Positions 16,846 to 25,582 of a stretch of 64,000 nt of DNA are shown piece by piece. Where the stretch lies: positions 62,001-126,000 of the forward strand of contig NZ_QSDR01000011.1 of NCBI RefSeq assembly GCF_003464085.1, written 5' to 3'. Position 1 is the stretch's first letter; every line of letters starts with the position of its first letter. The translations under genes were made by a program, and so were the position numbers. The notes beneath the pieces are model-generated. The model was not told the origin of the DNA and searched no databases. It saw only the letters and a program-made list of their open reading frames with translations. The DNA comes from Clostridium sp. AM58-1XD (GTDB taxonomy: Bacteria > Bacillota > Clostridia > Lachnospirales > Lachnospiraceae).

Positions 16846-17549
16846 ATGTTATCTGTTTTGTTTGAAGATCAAAGTATTATAGTTGTGGAAAAACCTTCCG
16901 GTCTGGAATCTCAGGTTTCGAGAGGGTTTGGGGCGGATATGGTCAGTGAGATTAGAAAACATATCCACAAGTTATCCCCTGAGGGATGTGAATTATATGT
17001 GGGAGTTATCCACAGGCTGGATAAACCGGTACAGGGGGTCATGGTCTATGCAAAGACGAAAAAAGCGGCGGCTTCCTTGAGTAAACAGGTTCAGAATGGG
17101 GATATGAAAAAAATATACCAGGCGGTCGTCTGTGGAAAACCTGTGGATAATGTGGGTAACTATGTGGATTATCTGTTGAAAGACGATAAGATGAACCATA
17201 CGAAAATTGTTGATAAGGGGATAAACGGGGCGAAACGTGCAGAATTAAGGTATAAGTTAATGAAATCTGTCGTTTTTGAAGGCAGGGAATACTCGCTTAT
17301 GGAGATTGAACTAATGACTGGCCGCCATCATCAGATCAGAGTTCAGATGGCCGGCACGGTACGCCGGTTCTGGGCGATACAAAGTATGGAGAAAAAGAAG
17401 GGGAGAAAAGAAGAGAACTTTGCCTCTGCGCTTGTACCCTGTCATTGATCCATCCGGATACAGGAAAACGAATGGCGTTTTCCATAAGACCGAAATGGAG
17501 ATCCCTGCGGCTGTTTGACGCAGCAGATCGGGAGGAAAGATTGAAATAA
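16846..17549 (+). CDS. RluA-family RNA pseudouridine synthase, frameshifted
   Basis: The catalytic motif HRLDKPVQGVMVYAKT (Asp near residue 64) and GRHHQIRVQMA identify the RluA family, which isomerises uridines in rRNA or tRNA. After MAG the frame runs into FWAIQSMEKKK and stops at 17448. In the next frame HGTPVLGDTKYG, the normal continuation, runs to TAA 17549. One G is missing at about 17354 in a GGC context. Restored length 234 residues, usual for this short clade without an S4 domain. Monocistronic. Confidence 0.88.
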
Positions 17550-17669
17550 TTCGATATCTACTATATTAAATGAAAGATTTGGCAATTCTGAAATCAAGAA
17601 TATTTTCGGTCTTACTGTTTCATAATAGAAATGTACAAATGAAGTACAAAACAGAAACAGGTGAGATCC

Positions 17670-18761
17670 ATGGTAAAACCGAGTAAGAAACAGAAGAAAG
17701 TATTTTTAATATTGGGAATTACGGGTGTGGTGTATGCGGGATTCAAGTATCTGCTCCCCCTCGTAATTCCCTTTTTGGCTGCATATATAATTGCTCTCGG
17801 TTTAAGACTGTCAGCTTTGTGGATTCATAAAAAATTATCGATTGAATTAAGAGGAAAGAAGTTCCGGGTACCGGTAGGCGTGATAGGAGGCGTTGAATTT
17901 ATCGTACTTCTGGCAGTGCTTGGAACCGGGCTGTACCTTGGAATATGGAAAATAGGAAAAGAACTGACGATGATTTCAAATCAGCTGCCGGCGTGGATAG
18001 AGGCGACGGATCAGTGGCTGACCGGGCGCTGCCATACGGTGGAGGATTTCTTCCGGCTGGAACCGGACTGCCTTGTCCGTCTTGTCAGAGACATGCTGGT
18101 TCATTTGAGGGATACGGTAAAAGAAGCGGCTATGCCTTTTTTGATGATGAATTCCATGAATCTTGTAAAGGGACTTCTTCAATCCGCAGTAATCGGCGTA
18201 ATTGTTTTTCTGGGGACGATATTATCTCTTCAGGAGATGGATAGTCTGAAAAGGCGAAGAGAAAATTCCATCTTCTGGAGAGAGTATGAGATCATCGGCA
18301 ACAGACTTGTCCAGGCAGGAAAAGCATGGCTGAAAACCCAGGGCAGTATTTTGATTATGACGGTTGTGATCTGCATTACGGGCCTGTGGATTTTGAAAAA
18401 TCCTTATTATATTCTGCTGGGAATTATAATCGGTCTTCTGGACGCCCTTCCCATACTCGGAACGGGAACCGTTTTTGTCCCCTGGGGTATTATCTGTATG
18501 ATTCAGGGAGAATGGGGGCGGGGCGTTCTGCTCTTTCTGATCTATCTCATCTGCTACCTGCTGAGGGAATTTATGGAGGCCAGGATTATGGGAAACCAGA
18601 TGGGGCTCACGCCGCTGGAATCTCTGGTTTCTCTGTATGTAGGCTGGAAACTGTTCGGTGTTCTCGGATTTATTCTGGGACCGGTAGGCCTCATTCTGAT
18701 TGAGGATATTGTAGAAGCATATGATGAAGGCGTCAAAAATGAGGAAACCGTTACCAGGTGA
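17670..18761 (+). CDS. ytvI: AI-2E family transporter, sporulation protein YtvI type
   Basis: 363 residues with about eight membrane segments. The C-terminal half has the family block NPYYILLGIIIGLLDALPILGTG and the region ending LREFMEARIMG then LTPLESLVSLYVGWKLFGVLGFILGP. Clostridial members of this length are annotated YtvI and are expressed during sporulation. ATG 17670 follows AGGTG by 7 bases; GTG 17661 is less likely. Its last 11 bases overlap the end of the convergent recombinase gene. The transported substrate is unknown. Confidence 0.85.
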   Translation: MVKPSKKQKKVFLILGITGVVYAGFKYLLPLVIPFLAAYIIALGLRLSALWIHKKLSIELRGKKFRVPVGVIGGVEFIVLLAVLGTGLYLGIWKIGKELTMISNQLPAWIEATDQWLTGRCHTVEDFFRLEPDCLVRLVRDMLVHLRDTVKEAAMPFLMMNSMNLVKGLLQSAVIGVIVFLGTILSLQEMDSLKRRRENSIFWREYEIIGNRLVQAGKAWLKTQGSILIMTVVICITGLWILKNPYYILLGIIIGLLDALPILGTGTVFVPWGIICMIQGEWGRGVLLFLIYLICYLLREFMEARIMGNQMGLTPLESLVSLYVGWKLFGVLGFILGPVGLILIEDIVEAYDEGVKNEETVTR

Positions 18762-19602
18762 CGATTTTGTCAATCAGTTCCTGCTGTTCCTGCGTGGAAC
18801 GCGTCAGATAAATCCGGGTCGTCTCGATGCTTTCGTGGCCCATTAGGTCAGCGAGCAGAGAGATGTCGTTGAACTTCTCGAGAAAATTTTTAGCAAAACG
18901 ATGGCGGAAGGAATGGGGATATACGGTTTCAGGCGGAATGTGATACCTGGCGGCCAGCTGCTTTAAACGGAGGCTGATTCCTCTTGGAGACATGGGAACG
19001 CCATGAGAGTTGAGAAACAAAAAACCGGCCGTAATTCCTTGTGACTGAAACCATTCCACAGCTTCCCGGCACAGGGAATCCGGAAAGTAAATGCGCCTGA
19101 CTTTGCCGCCCTTGGAACAGAGATCCATATAGCCCAGCATTAGATGTTCAGCTTTGATCTGAATGAGTTCACTGATGCGCGCTCCTGTGGCGGCCAGAAA
19201 CCGGACCACAAAATACCAGAACATTTTATCATGATCTTTTAATGCCCTTTTGAAGCGGCAGTAATCTTTATTTGAAATAATGTTGTCTAGAAAGGAGCGC
19301 TGCTGTTCCCGTACGGTGGGCAGGCGGTAGGAGTCCAGCTTTTTTAGGGAGGTATCGGAAGCGGAGCCGGTAAGGCTTCCAAGATACCGGTTCATGCCGA
19401 GAATGCGGGCATTCACCGTATGAGGCTTGTAGCTGGCCACCAGATAGTTTTTATAAGCCTGGAGATTTCCCGGAGTAAGTTCATCATATATCGTAAAATA
19501 CTGGCGTACTGCAGATAGATAGGAAATGACCGTGTTATCTGCAAGCCCTTGTCTGATTAAATATTTTTTAAATTCTGCAAGCAATTCACTTTTCTTATCC
19601 AT
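18751..19602 (-). CDS. Tyrosine recombinase (second of tandem pair)
   Basis: 283 residues. N-terminal SAM-like core-binding domain (about 1-90), then a catalytic domain with the full R-K-H-R-H-Y set: ATGARISEL (Arg), KGGKVRRIYFP (Lys), YPHSFRHRFAKNF (His, Arg), GHES (His) and TTRIYLTR (Tyr nucleophile). It begins 4 bases after the stop of the upstream homologue, with a weak ribosome site, so translation is coupled. The two paralogues share a near-identical active-site region but different N-termini. No phage genes are nearby, so inversion, resolution or phase variation is more likely than prophage integration. Confidence 0.93.
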   Translation of the reverse strand: MDKKSELLAEFKKYLIRQGLADNTVISYLSAVRQYFTIYDELTPGNLQAYKNYLVASYKPHTVNARILGMNRYLGSLTGSASDTSLKKLDSYRLPTVREQQRSFLDNIISNKDYCRFKRALKDHDKMFWYFVVRFLAATGARISELIQIKAEHLMLGYMDLCSKGGKVRRIYFPDSLCREAVEWFQSQGITAGFLFLNSHGVPMSPRGISLRLKQLAARYHIPPETVYPHSFRHRFAKNFLEKFNDISLLADLMGHESIETTRIYLTRSTQEQQELIDKIVTW

Positions 19603-19606
19603 AATA

Positions 19607-20464
19607 TCACCAGTTAACCACTTTATTTACGATCTGCTTTTGCTCCGTACTCGTTCTTCGCAGATAGATCCTGGTAGTTTCCAGGCTTTCGTGTCCGAGA
19701 AGATCCGATAGAAGAGAGATATCGGAACATCGTTCAATAAAGTTTTTGGCAAAACGATGGCGGAAGGAATGAGGATATACAACAAGGGGGTCCAGACCGT
19801 ACCGGATCGCTGCCTTTTTCAGCTGGGCCCGTATACCTCCGGTGGTAATCCGGCTTCCGAAACGGTTCAGAAAGATATCGCCTTTTGATATTCCTTCATA
19901 TTTCAACCACCTGATTGAGGCCTCACGCAGCAGCTTCGGTATGTAAATACGGCGGTGTTTGCTGCCTTTGGAATAGATATCCCTGTATCCTTTGTAAACA
20001 TCTTCTACCTGGATTTCCACCAGTTCGCTTACGCGGACTCCGGTTGCAGCCATATAACGGATAATAAAATAATAAAGATATTTTTCATCGCGTATCAGGC
20101 ATGCTTTTAAATATTCATAATCAGCTTCACTGATGATGCATTCCGCATACATTTTCTGCTGAACCTTCAGCATGGTGATTTTATTATCTGTAAGCCGGCA
20201 TGCCTCCATATAACAGTTGAGGGCTCTGATCCGGAGATTTACGGTCTGAGGCCTGTAATGCTCCAAAAGATAGACTTTATACAGCTGAAGGCTGGACGCA
20301 GTCACTCGGCCGTAGAGCCTGAAAAATTGTTTGACCGCGAATACATAAGAAAGAATTGTATTTGGCGCCATGTTGCCAAACTGAAGATATTCCTGAAAGG
20401 ATTCAGGAGACATCGGCAGCAGAGCGGATTGCGAGGAAATGTCGTTCGAGTTAACAAGCAGCAT
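19607..20464 (-). CDS. Tyrosine recombinase (first of tandem pair)
   Basis: 285 residues with the same architecture as its neighbour. Catalytic residues are in ATGVRVSEL, SKGSKHRRIYIP, YPHSFRHRFAKNF, LGHESLETTRIYLRR. Preceded by AAAAAGGAGG, 7 bases from the ATG at 20464, and by a minus-strand promoter whose spacer contains one arm of an inverted repeat (20502-20587). Both recombinases are intact, in contrast to several broken genes in the window. They may act as a heterodimer, like XerC/XerD. Confidence 0.93.
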   Translation of the reverse strand: MLLVNSNDISSQSALLPMSPESFQEYLQFGNMAPNTILSYVFAVKQFFRLYGRVTASSLQLYKVYLLEHYRPQTVNLRIRALNCYMEACRLTDNKITMLKVQQKMYAECIISEADYEYLKACLIRDEKYLYYFIIRYMAATGVRVSELVEIQVEDVYKGYRDIYSKGSKHRRIYIPKLLREASIRWLKYEGISKGDIFLNRFGSRITTGGIRAQLKKAAIRYGLDPLVVYPHSFRHRFAKNFIERCSDISLLSDLLGHESLETTRIYLRRTSTEQKQIVNKVVNW

Positions 20465-20492
20465 AATAATACCTCCTTTTTGTAGTGCTCAA

Positions 20493-20521
20493 AATGTATC
20501 ACATAAACAAATAAGTAGCAA
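20493..20521 (-). promoter_or_regulatory. Promoter of the recombinase pair (TTGCTA-17-TACATT)
   Basis: On the minus strand TTGCTA (20516-20521) and TACATT (20493-20498) are 17 bases apart, 30-50 bases upstream of the first recombinase. The spacer holds the left arm of a 9-bp inverted repeat. Confidence 0.5.
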
Positions 20522-20587
20522 GGCGGCAAAAATGGGGTATAATACGGAACGAAAACGGCTCATCTGTAAATAAACCGATTGTTTATG
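20502..20587. repeat. 9-bp inverted repeat flanking 68 bases beside the recombinases
   Basis: CATAAACAA (20502-20510) and TTGTTTATG (20579-20587) are exact reverse complements. The left arm lies inside the recombinase promoter, so inversion between the arms would replace its TTGCTA -35 with AAATAA. It could be a self-controlled switch, or chance in AT-rich DNA. Confidence 0.35.
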
Positions 20588-20589
20588 AC

Positions 20590-20633
20590 AAAAAAATACC
20601 CGGGCAGATGCTTTTAACACCTGAACCGGGTAT
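20590..20633 (-). terminator. Terminator of the cell-wall-binding-repeat gene
   Basis: ATACCCGG and CCGGGTAT arms (20597-20604 and 20625-20632) followed on the minus strand by a run of Ts. It ends the minus-strand gene at 20671 and insulates it from the recombinases. Confidence 0.75.
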
Positions 20634-20670
20634 GATTGTATCCTTGTTATGCTGTCTGCGATGTTTGCTG

Positions 20671-20988
20671 TCAGCGCGTTTTTGTCCATTTACCATCTGT
20701 GCTGACATAATAGTTATCAATCCATGTATCGCATGCCATGGTTCCGTCCTCATTGAAATAGTACCAGCAGCGGTCGGCCTTCGTCCAGCCGGTTTTCATA
20801 TAGCCGTTGCTGTCCGTATAATACTTGTTGCCGTCCTCCTCAATCCAACCGGACACGGGAGCGCCGTCATTGTTGTAATATCTCAATTTTCCGTTCTCTT
20901 CGACCCAGGAGCCTGCAAAGGCCGGAAATGCACTCATGATAAATAAAACGCAGGACAGAAGAAAAATTAATATGGACTTATGTTTCAT
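20671..20988 (-). CDS. Small secreted protein with cell-wall/choline-binding repeats
   Basis: 105 residues. Signal peptide ending AFPAFAG, then three roughly 20-residue aromatic repeats (SWVEENGKLRYYNNDG, GWIEEDGNKYYTDSNG, GWTKADRCWYYFNEDG) of the CW_binding_1/choline-binding kind, plus a fourth partial one. Such repeats bind teichoic-acid choline or glucans. It has no enzymatic domain, so it is a free-standing wall-binding module. GAAGGAGA precedes the ATG. It lies beside the recombinases; a functional link is not evident. Confidence 0.85.
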   Translation of the reverse strand: MKHKSILIFLLSCVLFIMSAFPAFAGSWVEENGKLRYYNNDGAPVSGWIEEDGNKYYTDSNGYMKTGWTKADRCWYYFNEDGTMACDTWIDNYYVSTDGKWTKTR

Positions 20989-21161
20989 GTATTTTCATCT
21001 CCTTCGCTTTTATTTAAAATAATTATAGCATTCATATTATATATTTTCTATAGATAAAACGTTACGAATTTATTACGTTTTTCTATTAACAGTGGCGAAA
21101 AAAGATTTCAGAAATTATTGCAAAATATCGATACAATGTCGAAAAATGCGGTTGATTTTGC

Positions 21162-21178
21162 TTTCCAAATATTGGAAA
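21162..21178. promoter_or_regulatory. Palindrome TTTCCAA-ATA-TTGGAAA upstream of a 49-residue gene
   Basis: A perfect 7-3-7 inverted repeat in the AT-rich divergent gap 20989-21233. TTGGAA with a nearby TATAGT/TATAAA suggests it overlaps the promoter of the gene at 21234. Nothing else is seen in this gap apart from a GAAGGAGA ribosome site for the minus-strand gene. Confidence 0.4.
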
Positions 21179-21233
21179 AGGCTTTATAGTATAAACATCG
21201 GTCGGGTATTAACTAAAAAGGGGGAAAATTTTG

Positions 21234-21383
21234 ATGGGAGAGACTGAAAGAATTGCGATGCTTGAGCAGGAGAATGCGAAACTGAAAGAGGAAAACAGAG
21301 TTCTTCTTTCGATTGTTACCCAGATGAAGGTGACGCTGGACAGACTGCTTGATCGTTACATTATTTCTGAAAAGGCAGAATAA
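21234..21383 (+). CDS. 49-residue coiled-coil protein of unknown function
   Basis: ATG 21234 preceded by AAAAAGGGGG (6-7 bases); ends TAA 21381-21383. The product (start MGETERIAMLEQENAKLKEE) has heptad-spaced Leu/Ile/Val, a short leucine zipper with charged flanks and no membrane segment. It ends 5 bases before the end of the convergent zinc-ribbon gene, which also ends in a coiled coil (IQALEDENKHLNDTV), so the two might interact. Not recognised; probably a real small gene. Confidence 0.6.
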   Translation: MGETERIAMLEQENAKLKEENRVLLSIVTQMKVTLDRLLDRYIISEKAE

Positions 21384-21388
21384 GACAA

Positions 21389-21775
21389 CTAATCACGCTG
21401 CAGTAATTTGTTCTTTCGAATGAGATCCCAGATTGTTTCGTGCATCCAGGAAACGGTATCGTTTAAATGCTTGTTTTCATCCTCGAGTGCTTGGATTTTC
21501 TGGGTCAGCGCAGCAATAATCTCACGGTTGTTCGGCATATTCTGTGAGGTCGTAAGGCGTTTGCTCATGGAGAGACCTGTAGGGCAGCTGGTGGAAAGAA
21601 TTTCAAAGGATAATAAATCATCCCGTTCTTCGCGGGTAAGATTCATAAAGTCCTGGAATCTCATATCCAGAACCTGCATGGGAATTTCACATTTGGGGCA
21701 GACGGCGTGACGCGCCAGTTGATAGTAAGCATAGTGGCCGCAGTGTGGGCAGTAATAGACAGAAAGTTCTCTCAT
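21389..21775 (-). CDS. Zinc-ribbon and coiled-coil protein of unknown function
   Basis: 128 residues. The N-terminus has two cysteine pairs (YYCPHCGHYAYY and HAVCPKCEIPM), a zinc ribbon. The middle is acidic (NLTREERDDLLSFEI), and the C-terminal third is a coiled coil (IIAALTQKIQALEDENKHLN). No known enzyme motif. It may be a nucleic-acid or protein adaptor. Ribosome site AAGGAGA lies before the minus-strand ATG. Function not assigned. Confidence 0.75.
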   Translation of the reverse strand: MRELSVYYCPHCGHYAYYQLARHAVCPKCEIPMQVLDMRFQDFMNLTREERDDLLSFEILSTSCPTGLSMSKRLTTSQNMPNNREIIAALTQKIQALEDENKHLNDTVSWMHETIWDLIRKNKLLQRD

Positions 21776-21937
21776 AGAAAAAGGTCTCCTTTGGTGAACC
21801 GAATTCCAGATAAGATTCAGTGCACAATTTGTCGAAAATCAGCTTATATAATGTATAACGTAAAAGAGATGAAATTGTTGCGGAAAAAATTTAAATATTC
21901 GAAAAATTATTTTTTTTATAAAAAATAATAGAAAAAT

Positions 21938-21976
21938 AAAAAGGGCCTGCAAAGAAAAATCTTTGTAAGCCCTTTT
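21938..21976 (-). terminator. Terminator of ridA
   Basis: AAAAGGGC..CAAAGA and TCTTTG..GCCCTTTT arms around a short A-rich loop, with a strong T-run on the minus strand. The rest of 21776-21937 is very AT-rich with no gene seen. Confidence 0.85.
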
Positions 21977-21996
21977 AAAATAGCCGTTAACGCAAA

Positions 21997-22374
21997 CTAA
22001 TCCAGAGTTGCAATTGCTTCAATCTCAACGAGAACGTCTTTTGGAAGTCTTGCTACTTCTACACAGGAACGGGATGGGAAATCGCCGTTGAAGTATGTAG
22101 CGTACACTTCGTTGATCTGTCCGAAGTCATCCATATTTTTAATGAATACAGTCGTCTTGAATACGTTGTCCATGCTGGAACCGGCAGCTTCAAGAACGGC
22201 TTTTACATTATTTAAGGACTGTGCGGCCTGAGACTTTACGTCAGCAGGAATCGTTCCGTCGGCAGGATTAATCGGTACCATGCCGGAAGTAAATACCAGA
22301 TTGCCAACGATATTTGCCTGGGAGTATGGTCCTAATGCAGCAGGAGCTTTTTCTGTAGAAACTACTTTTTTCAT
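21997..22374 (-). CDS. ridA: RidA family enamine/imine deaminase
   Basis: 125 residues. Hallmarks: STEKAPAALGPYSQA at the N-terminus, GMVPINPADGTIP, and CVEVARLPKDVLVEIEAIA with the conserved Arg. It hydrolyses reactive 2-aminoacrylate-type enamines made by PLP and serine/threonine dehydratases, to the 2-oxoacid and ammonia. The frame is open upstream to 22449, but GGAGGG lies just before ATG 22374, where similarity begins. The upstream palindrome at 22406-22429 may control it. A serine dehydratase operon lies 28 kb away. Confidence 0.96.
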   Translation of the reverse strand: MKKVVSTEKAPAALGPYSQANIVGNLVFTSGMVPINPADGTIPADVKSQAAQSLNNVKAVLEAAGSSMDNVFKTTVFIKNMDDFGQINEVYATYFNGDFPSRSCVEVARLPKDVLVEIEAIATLD

Positions 22375-22405
22375 GATGTTATCCCTCCATATTATAAATG
22401 ATGTG

Positions 22406-22429
22406 GGAGTCAAACGATCGTTTGACTCC
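22406..22429. promoter_or_regulatory. Perfect 24-base palindrome upstream of ridA
   Basis: The whole segment is its own reverse complement (centre CAAACGATCGTTTG), 32 bases before the ridA start. The core resembles TetR-type operators. It could also fold as a hairpin in the ridA leader. The remainder of 22430-22675 shows no gene and no firm promoter. Confidence 0.6.
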
Positions 22430-22675
22430 ATAGATACCGGATTGCTCACTTTTTGACCATGGTATCATATAAATTGACTGCAGCCAATTAAGGCTGTACA
22501 TGAAATCTCTTTTATTATAAAGGATGTGATTCTAAAAGGCAACTTTTTCTCATACCCTAGAAGTAGCCGGATGGGAGGCAGTTTTTCCTGTCATAGAAAG
22601 GTGCGCCTGTTTTGGGACTGGAAGTTTCCTTAATGGAAAAAGGCTGAAAAATAGTAGATATGTGGAGGGGTGGCC

Positions 22676-23650
22676 GTGAACGAAAAATATACTGAAGTGC
22701 TGGAACAGTATGATCTGGAGCTGATTTCTGCGCGTCGTGGGCGCGGAGCCTGGATTTGTGAGACAAATCAGGGATTAAAGCTGGTACGTGAATATAAGGG
22801 GACGGTCAAACGCCTGGAATTTGAGGAACAGGTCCTTACATTTGTTCAGGATAACGGATATGCTCTCGTGGACCGATATGTCCGAAACAGAGAAGGTTAT
22901 CTCGTTTCACCGGCAGAGGATGGAACGAGATATATTGTGAAGGACTGGTTTGCAGATAAGGAGTGCAATCTGAGGGACTCAGGGGAAGTCCTGAAGGCTG
23001 TTGGACAGATTGCAAAACTTCACAGGATTTTGAAAGAAATTCCCTTTGAAGAAGAGTGGAATATGGGATCGATTCTGGCAGAACCGGCAGAGCAGGAGAT
23101 GGAACGCCATAATAGAGAGATGAAACGGGCAAAGAATTTCATCAGGGGAAAAAGGAAAAAAACGGAGTTTGAGTTGTGCGTAATCGGAAACTTCGAGCAT
23201 TTTTATAAACAGGCTCAGGAAGCTTCTCAAGGCATGGAAGACATCGGTAAGAGAGGGGAGCCGGAGCTGTTTCTGAGCCATGGAGATGTAAACCAGCATC
23301 ATGTCCTGATGGGAAATCAGGGGATTGCAATCATTGAATTCAACAAGCTGCATTTCGGTCTGCAGATTGAAGACCTCTATCACTTTATGAGGAAGGCCAT
23401 GGAAAAACATGACTGGAATATAAGCCTGGGACTTTCCATACTGGACGTATATGACCGGGTCCTTCCAATCACGTCTGAGGACAGGGAGCGGCTCTATTAT
23501 CTCCTGCTGTATCCTGAAAAATACTGGAAGCAGATTAACTTCTATTATAATGCAAACAAAGCCTGGATTCCGTCTAAGAATGTCGAAAAATTAAAAAATC
23601 TGGAAGAACAGGAAGAAAATAAAAGCAAATTTTTGGACAGAATTCACTAA
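22676..23650 (+). CDS. CotS-like spore coat kinase-fold protein
   Basis: 324 residues with an aminoglycoside-phosphotransferase/kinase fold: CETNQGLKLVREY (nucleotide-lysine region), GQIAKLHRIL, LSHGDVNQHHVLM (catalytic-loop HGDxxxxH) and IIEFNKLHFGLQIEDLYHFMRKAM in place of the metal-binding Asp segment. CotS and relatives are coat-associated, and many are probably inactive; here Asp is replaced by Glu in IIEF. GTG 22676 follows GGAGG by 7 bases; GTG 22670 overlaps the ribosome site. Confidence 0.85.
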   Translation: MNEKYTEVLEQYDLELISARRGRGAWICETNQGLKLVREYKGTVKRLEFEEQVLTFVQDNGYALVDRYVRNREGYLVSPAEDGTRYIVKDWFADKECNLRDSGEVLKAVGQIAKLHRILKEIPFEEEWNMGSILAEPAEQEMERHNREMKRAKNFIRGKRKKTEFELCVIGNFEHFYKQAQEASQGMEDIGKRGEPELFLSHGDVNQHHVLMGNQGIAIIEFNKLHFGLQIEDLYHFMRKAMEKHDWNISLGLSILDVYDRVLPITSEDRERLYYLLLYPEKYWKQINFYYNANKAWIPSKNVEKLKNLEEQEENKSKFLDRIH

Positions 23651-23716
23651 GGATAGCTTTCCTTTTTGGGCGGTTTGAGGTATAATATCACTAAAAAAGG
23701 AGGGAGCAGCATAATT

Positions 23717-25453
23717 ATGAAGGATTATAAGAAAATTTATGAAGAATGGCTTTCCAACCCATATTTTGATGAACAGACAAAGGCAGAATTGAGAGCAATC
23801 GCGAATGATGAGAATGAAATCAAAGAGCGCTTCTATATGGACCTGGAATTCGGTACGGCCGGTTTGAGGGGAATCATTGGAGCAGGTATCAACCGAATGA
23901 ATATTTATGTAGTGCGCAGGGCTACACAAGGTCTGGCAAATTACATTATTAAACAGGGGGGCGCAGACAAGGGAGTTGCAATCGCTTACGATTCCCGCCG
24001 CATGTCTCCGGAATTTGCAGAAGAGGCGGCGCTTACCCTGGCGGCTAACGGGATTAAAGCATATAAATTCGAATCCTTAAGACCTACGCCGGAACTGTCA
24101 TTTGCCGTACGTGAACTGGGCTGCATTGCAGGAATTAATATAACGGCAAGCCATAATCCGCCGGAATACAACGGATATAAGGTATATTGGGAAGACGGCG
24201 CACAGTTTACCCCTCCTCATGATAAAGGCGTAACCGAAGAGGTGCTGGCAATTGAAGACCTCTCCACAGTTAAGACAACGACGGTGGAAGAGGCTGAAAA
24301 GGCAGGAAAATATCAGATTATCGGCGCCGATATCGATGATAAATATATTGCCCATGTAAAAGCTCAGGTCGTGAATCAGGAAGCAATTGACAAGATGCAG
24401 GACAGCATTAAGATCGTCTATACGCCTCTTCATGGAACAGGTAATATTCCGGCCAGAAGAGCGCTCAAAGAGATCGGCTTCACACATGTATATGTCGTTC
24501 CGGAACAGGAACTGCCGGATGGGAATTTCCCGACTGTCAGCTATCCGAATCCGGAAGCAGAAGAGGCATTCGACCTGGGACTTAAAATGGCCAGGGAGCT
24601 GGATGCGGACCTGGTGCTTGCGACGGATCCGGATGCAGACCGTCTCGGTGTATATGTAAAGGATACAAAATCAGGGGGATATATCCCGCTGACAGGCAAC
24701 ATGTCTGGTTCCCTTCTCTGTGAGTATGTATTAAGCCAGAAAAAAGAACGCGGCCTGATTCCGGCAGACGGACAAGTCGTGAAATCCATCGTATCCACGA
24801 ACCTGATCGATGAGATCGCAAAAGGTTACGGCGTAGAGCTGATCGAAGTTCTCACCGGTTTCAAGTGGATCGGCCAGCAGATACTGAAGAATGAGAATAC
24901 GGGAAAAGGCCATTATCTCTTTGGAATGGAAGAGAGCTACGGCTGCCTGATCGGTACATATGCCCGTGATAAGGACGCAATTTCTGCTACGGTAGCGCTC
25001 TGCGAAGCAGCAGCGTATTACAAGGCGAAAGACATGACCCTTTGGGATGCCATGATTGAGATGTATGAGAAATACGGCTACTGCAAAGACGCAGTGAAAT
25101 CCATTGGACTGTCTGGAATTGAAGGGCTTGCCAAGATTCAGTCGATTATGGAAACTCTGAGAAAGAATACACCGGATGAAATCGGCGGATATAAGGTTCT
25201 TTCTGCAAGAGATTACAAGGAAGACACGATAAAGGACATGGCTTCCGGAGAAGTGAAGCCTACAGGACTTCCGGCTTCAAATGTGCTTTATTATGATATG
25301 GAAGACGGAGCATGGGTATGCGTAAGGCCTTCCGGAACAGAGCCTAAGATCAAGTTCTACTATGGTGTTAAGGGAACCTCCCTGGAGGATGGCGATAAGA
25401 AATCAGAAGAACTTGGCGCTGCTGTAATGGCTATGGTTGACAAGATGATGTAA
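23717..25453 (+). CDS. pgcA: Phosphoglucomutase/phosphomannomutase
   Basis: 578 residues. Alpha-D-phosphohexomutase with the phosphoserine loop TASHNPPEYNGYKVYW, metal loop DPDADRLG, sugar loop GMEESYGCLIG and phosphate loop RPSGTEPKIKFY. It interconverts glucose-1- and glucose-6-phosphate (or mannose phosphates) for wall polymers and glycolipids. Start at ATG 23717 with AAAGGAGGGAG upstream; a longer open frame reaches 23666 but covers the TATAAT (23681-23686). Monocistronic, ended by a strong hairpin. Confidence 0.96.
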   Translation: MKDYKKIYEEWLSNPYFDEQTKAELRAIANDENEIKERFYMDLEFGTAGLRGIIGAGINRMNIYVVRRATQGLANYIIKQGGADKGVAIAYDSRRMSPEFAEEAALTLAANGIKAYKFESLRPTPELSFAVRELGCIAGINITASHNPPEYNGYKVYWEDGAQFTPPHDKGVTEEVLAIEDLSTVKTTTVEEAEKAGKYQIIGADIDDKYIAHVKAQVVNQEAIDKMQDSIKIVYTPLHGTGNIPARRALKEIGFTHVYVVPEQELPDGNFPTVSYPNPEAEEAFDLGLKMARELDADLVLATDPDADRLGVYVKDTKSGGYIPLTGNMSGSLLCEYVLSQKKERGLIPADGQVVKSIVSTNLIDEIAKGYGVELIEVLTGFKWIGQQILKNENTGKGHYLFGMEESYGCLIGTYARDKDAISATVALCEAAAYYKAKDMTLWDAMIEMYEKYGYCKDAVKSIGLSGIEGLAKIQSIMETLRKNTPDEIGGYKVLSARDYKEDTIKDMASGEVKPTGLPASNVLYYDMEDGAWVCVRPSGTEPKIKFYYGVKGTSLEDGDKKSEELGAAVMAMVDKMM

Positions 25454-25493
25454 TTGCCGGATCAGACCGGTTTTAACTGCCCGTATAGCGGGA

Positions 25494-25548
25494 CGGCGGC
25501 GGGGAGTGCTGCAGAATCATCGTATTTTGCGGACTCCCCGCCGTTTTG
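25494..25548 (+). terminator. Strong terminator after phosphoglucomutase
   Basis: CGGCGGGGAGT (25497-25507) pairs perfectly with ACTCCCCGCCG (25533-25543), followed by TTTT. Confidence 0.85.
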
Positions 25549-25582
25549 TGGCTGATAATGATGAATCGTTTGCAGGATAAGA

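Noticed and set aside
18751..20464. Prophage or integron boundary
   Set aside because: Only recombinases are present; no phage structural genes, cassette genes, att-flanked cargo or atypical composition were seen on either side.
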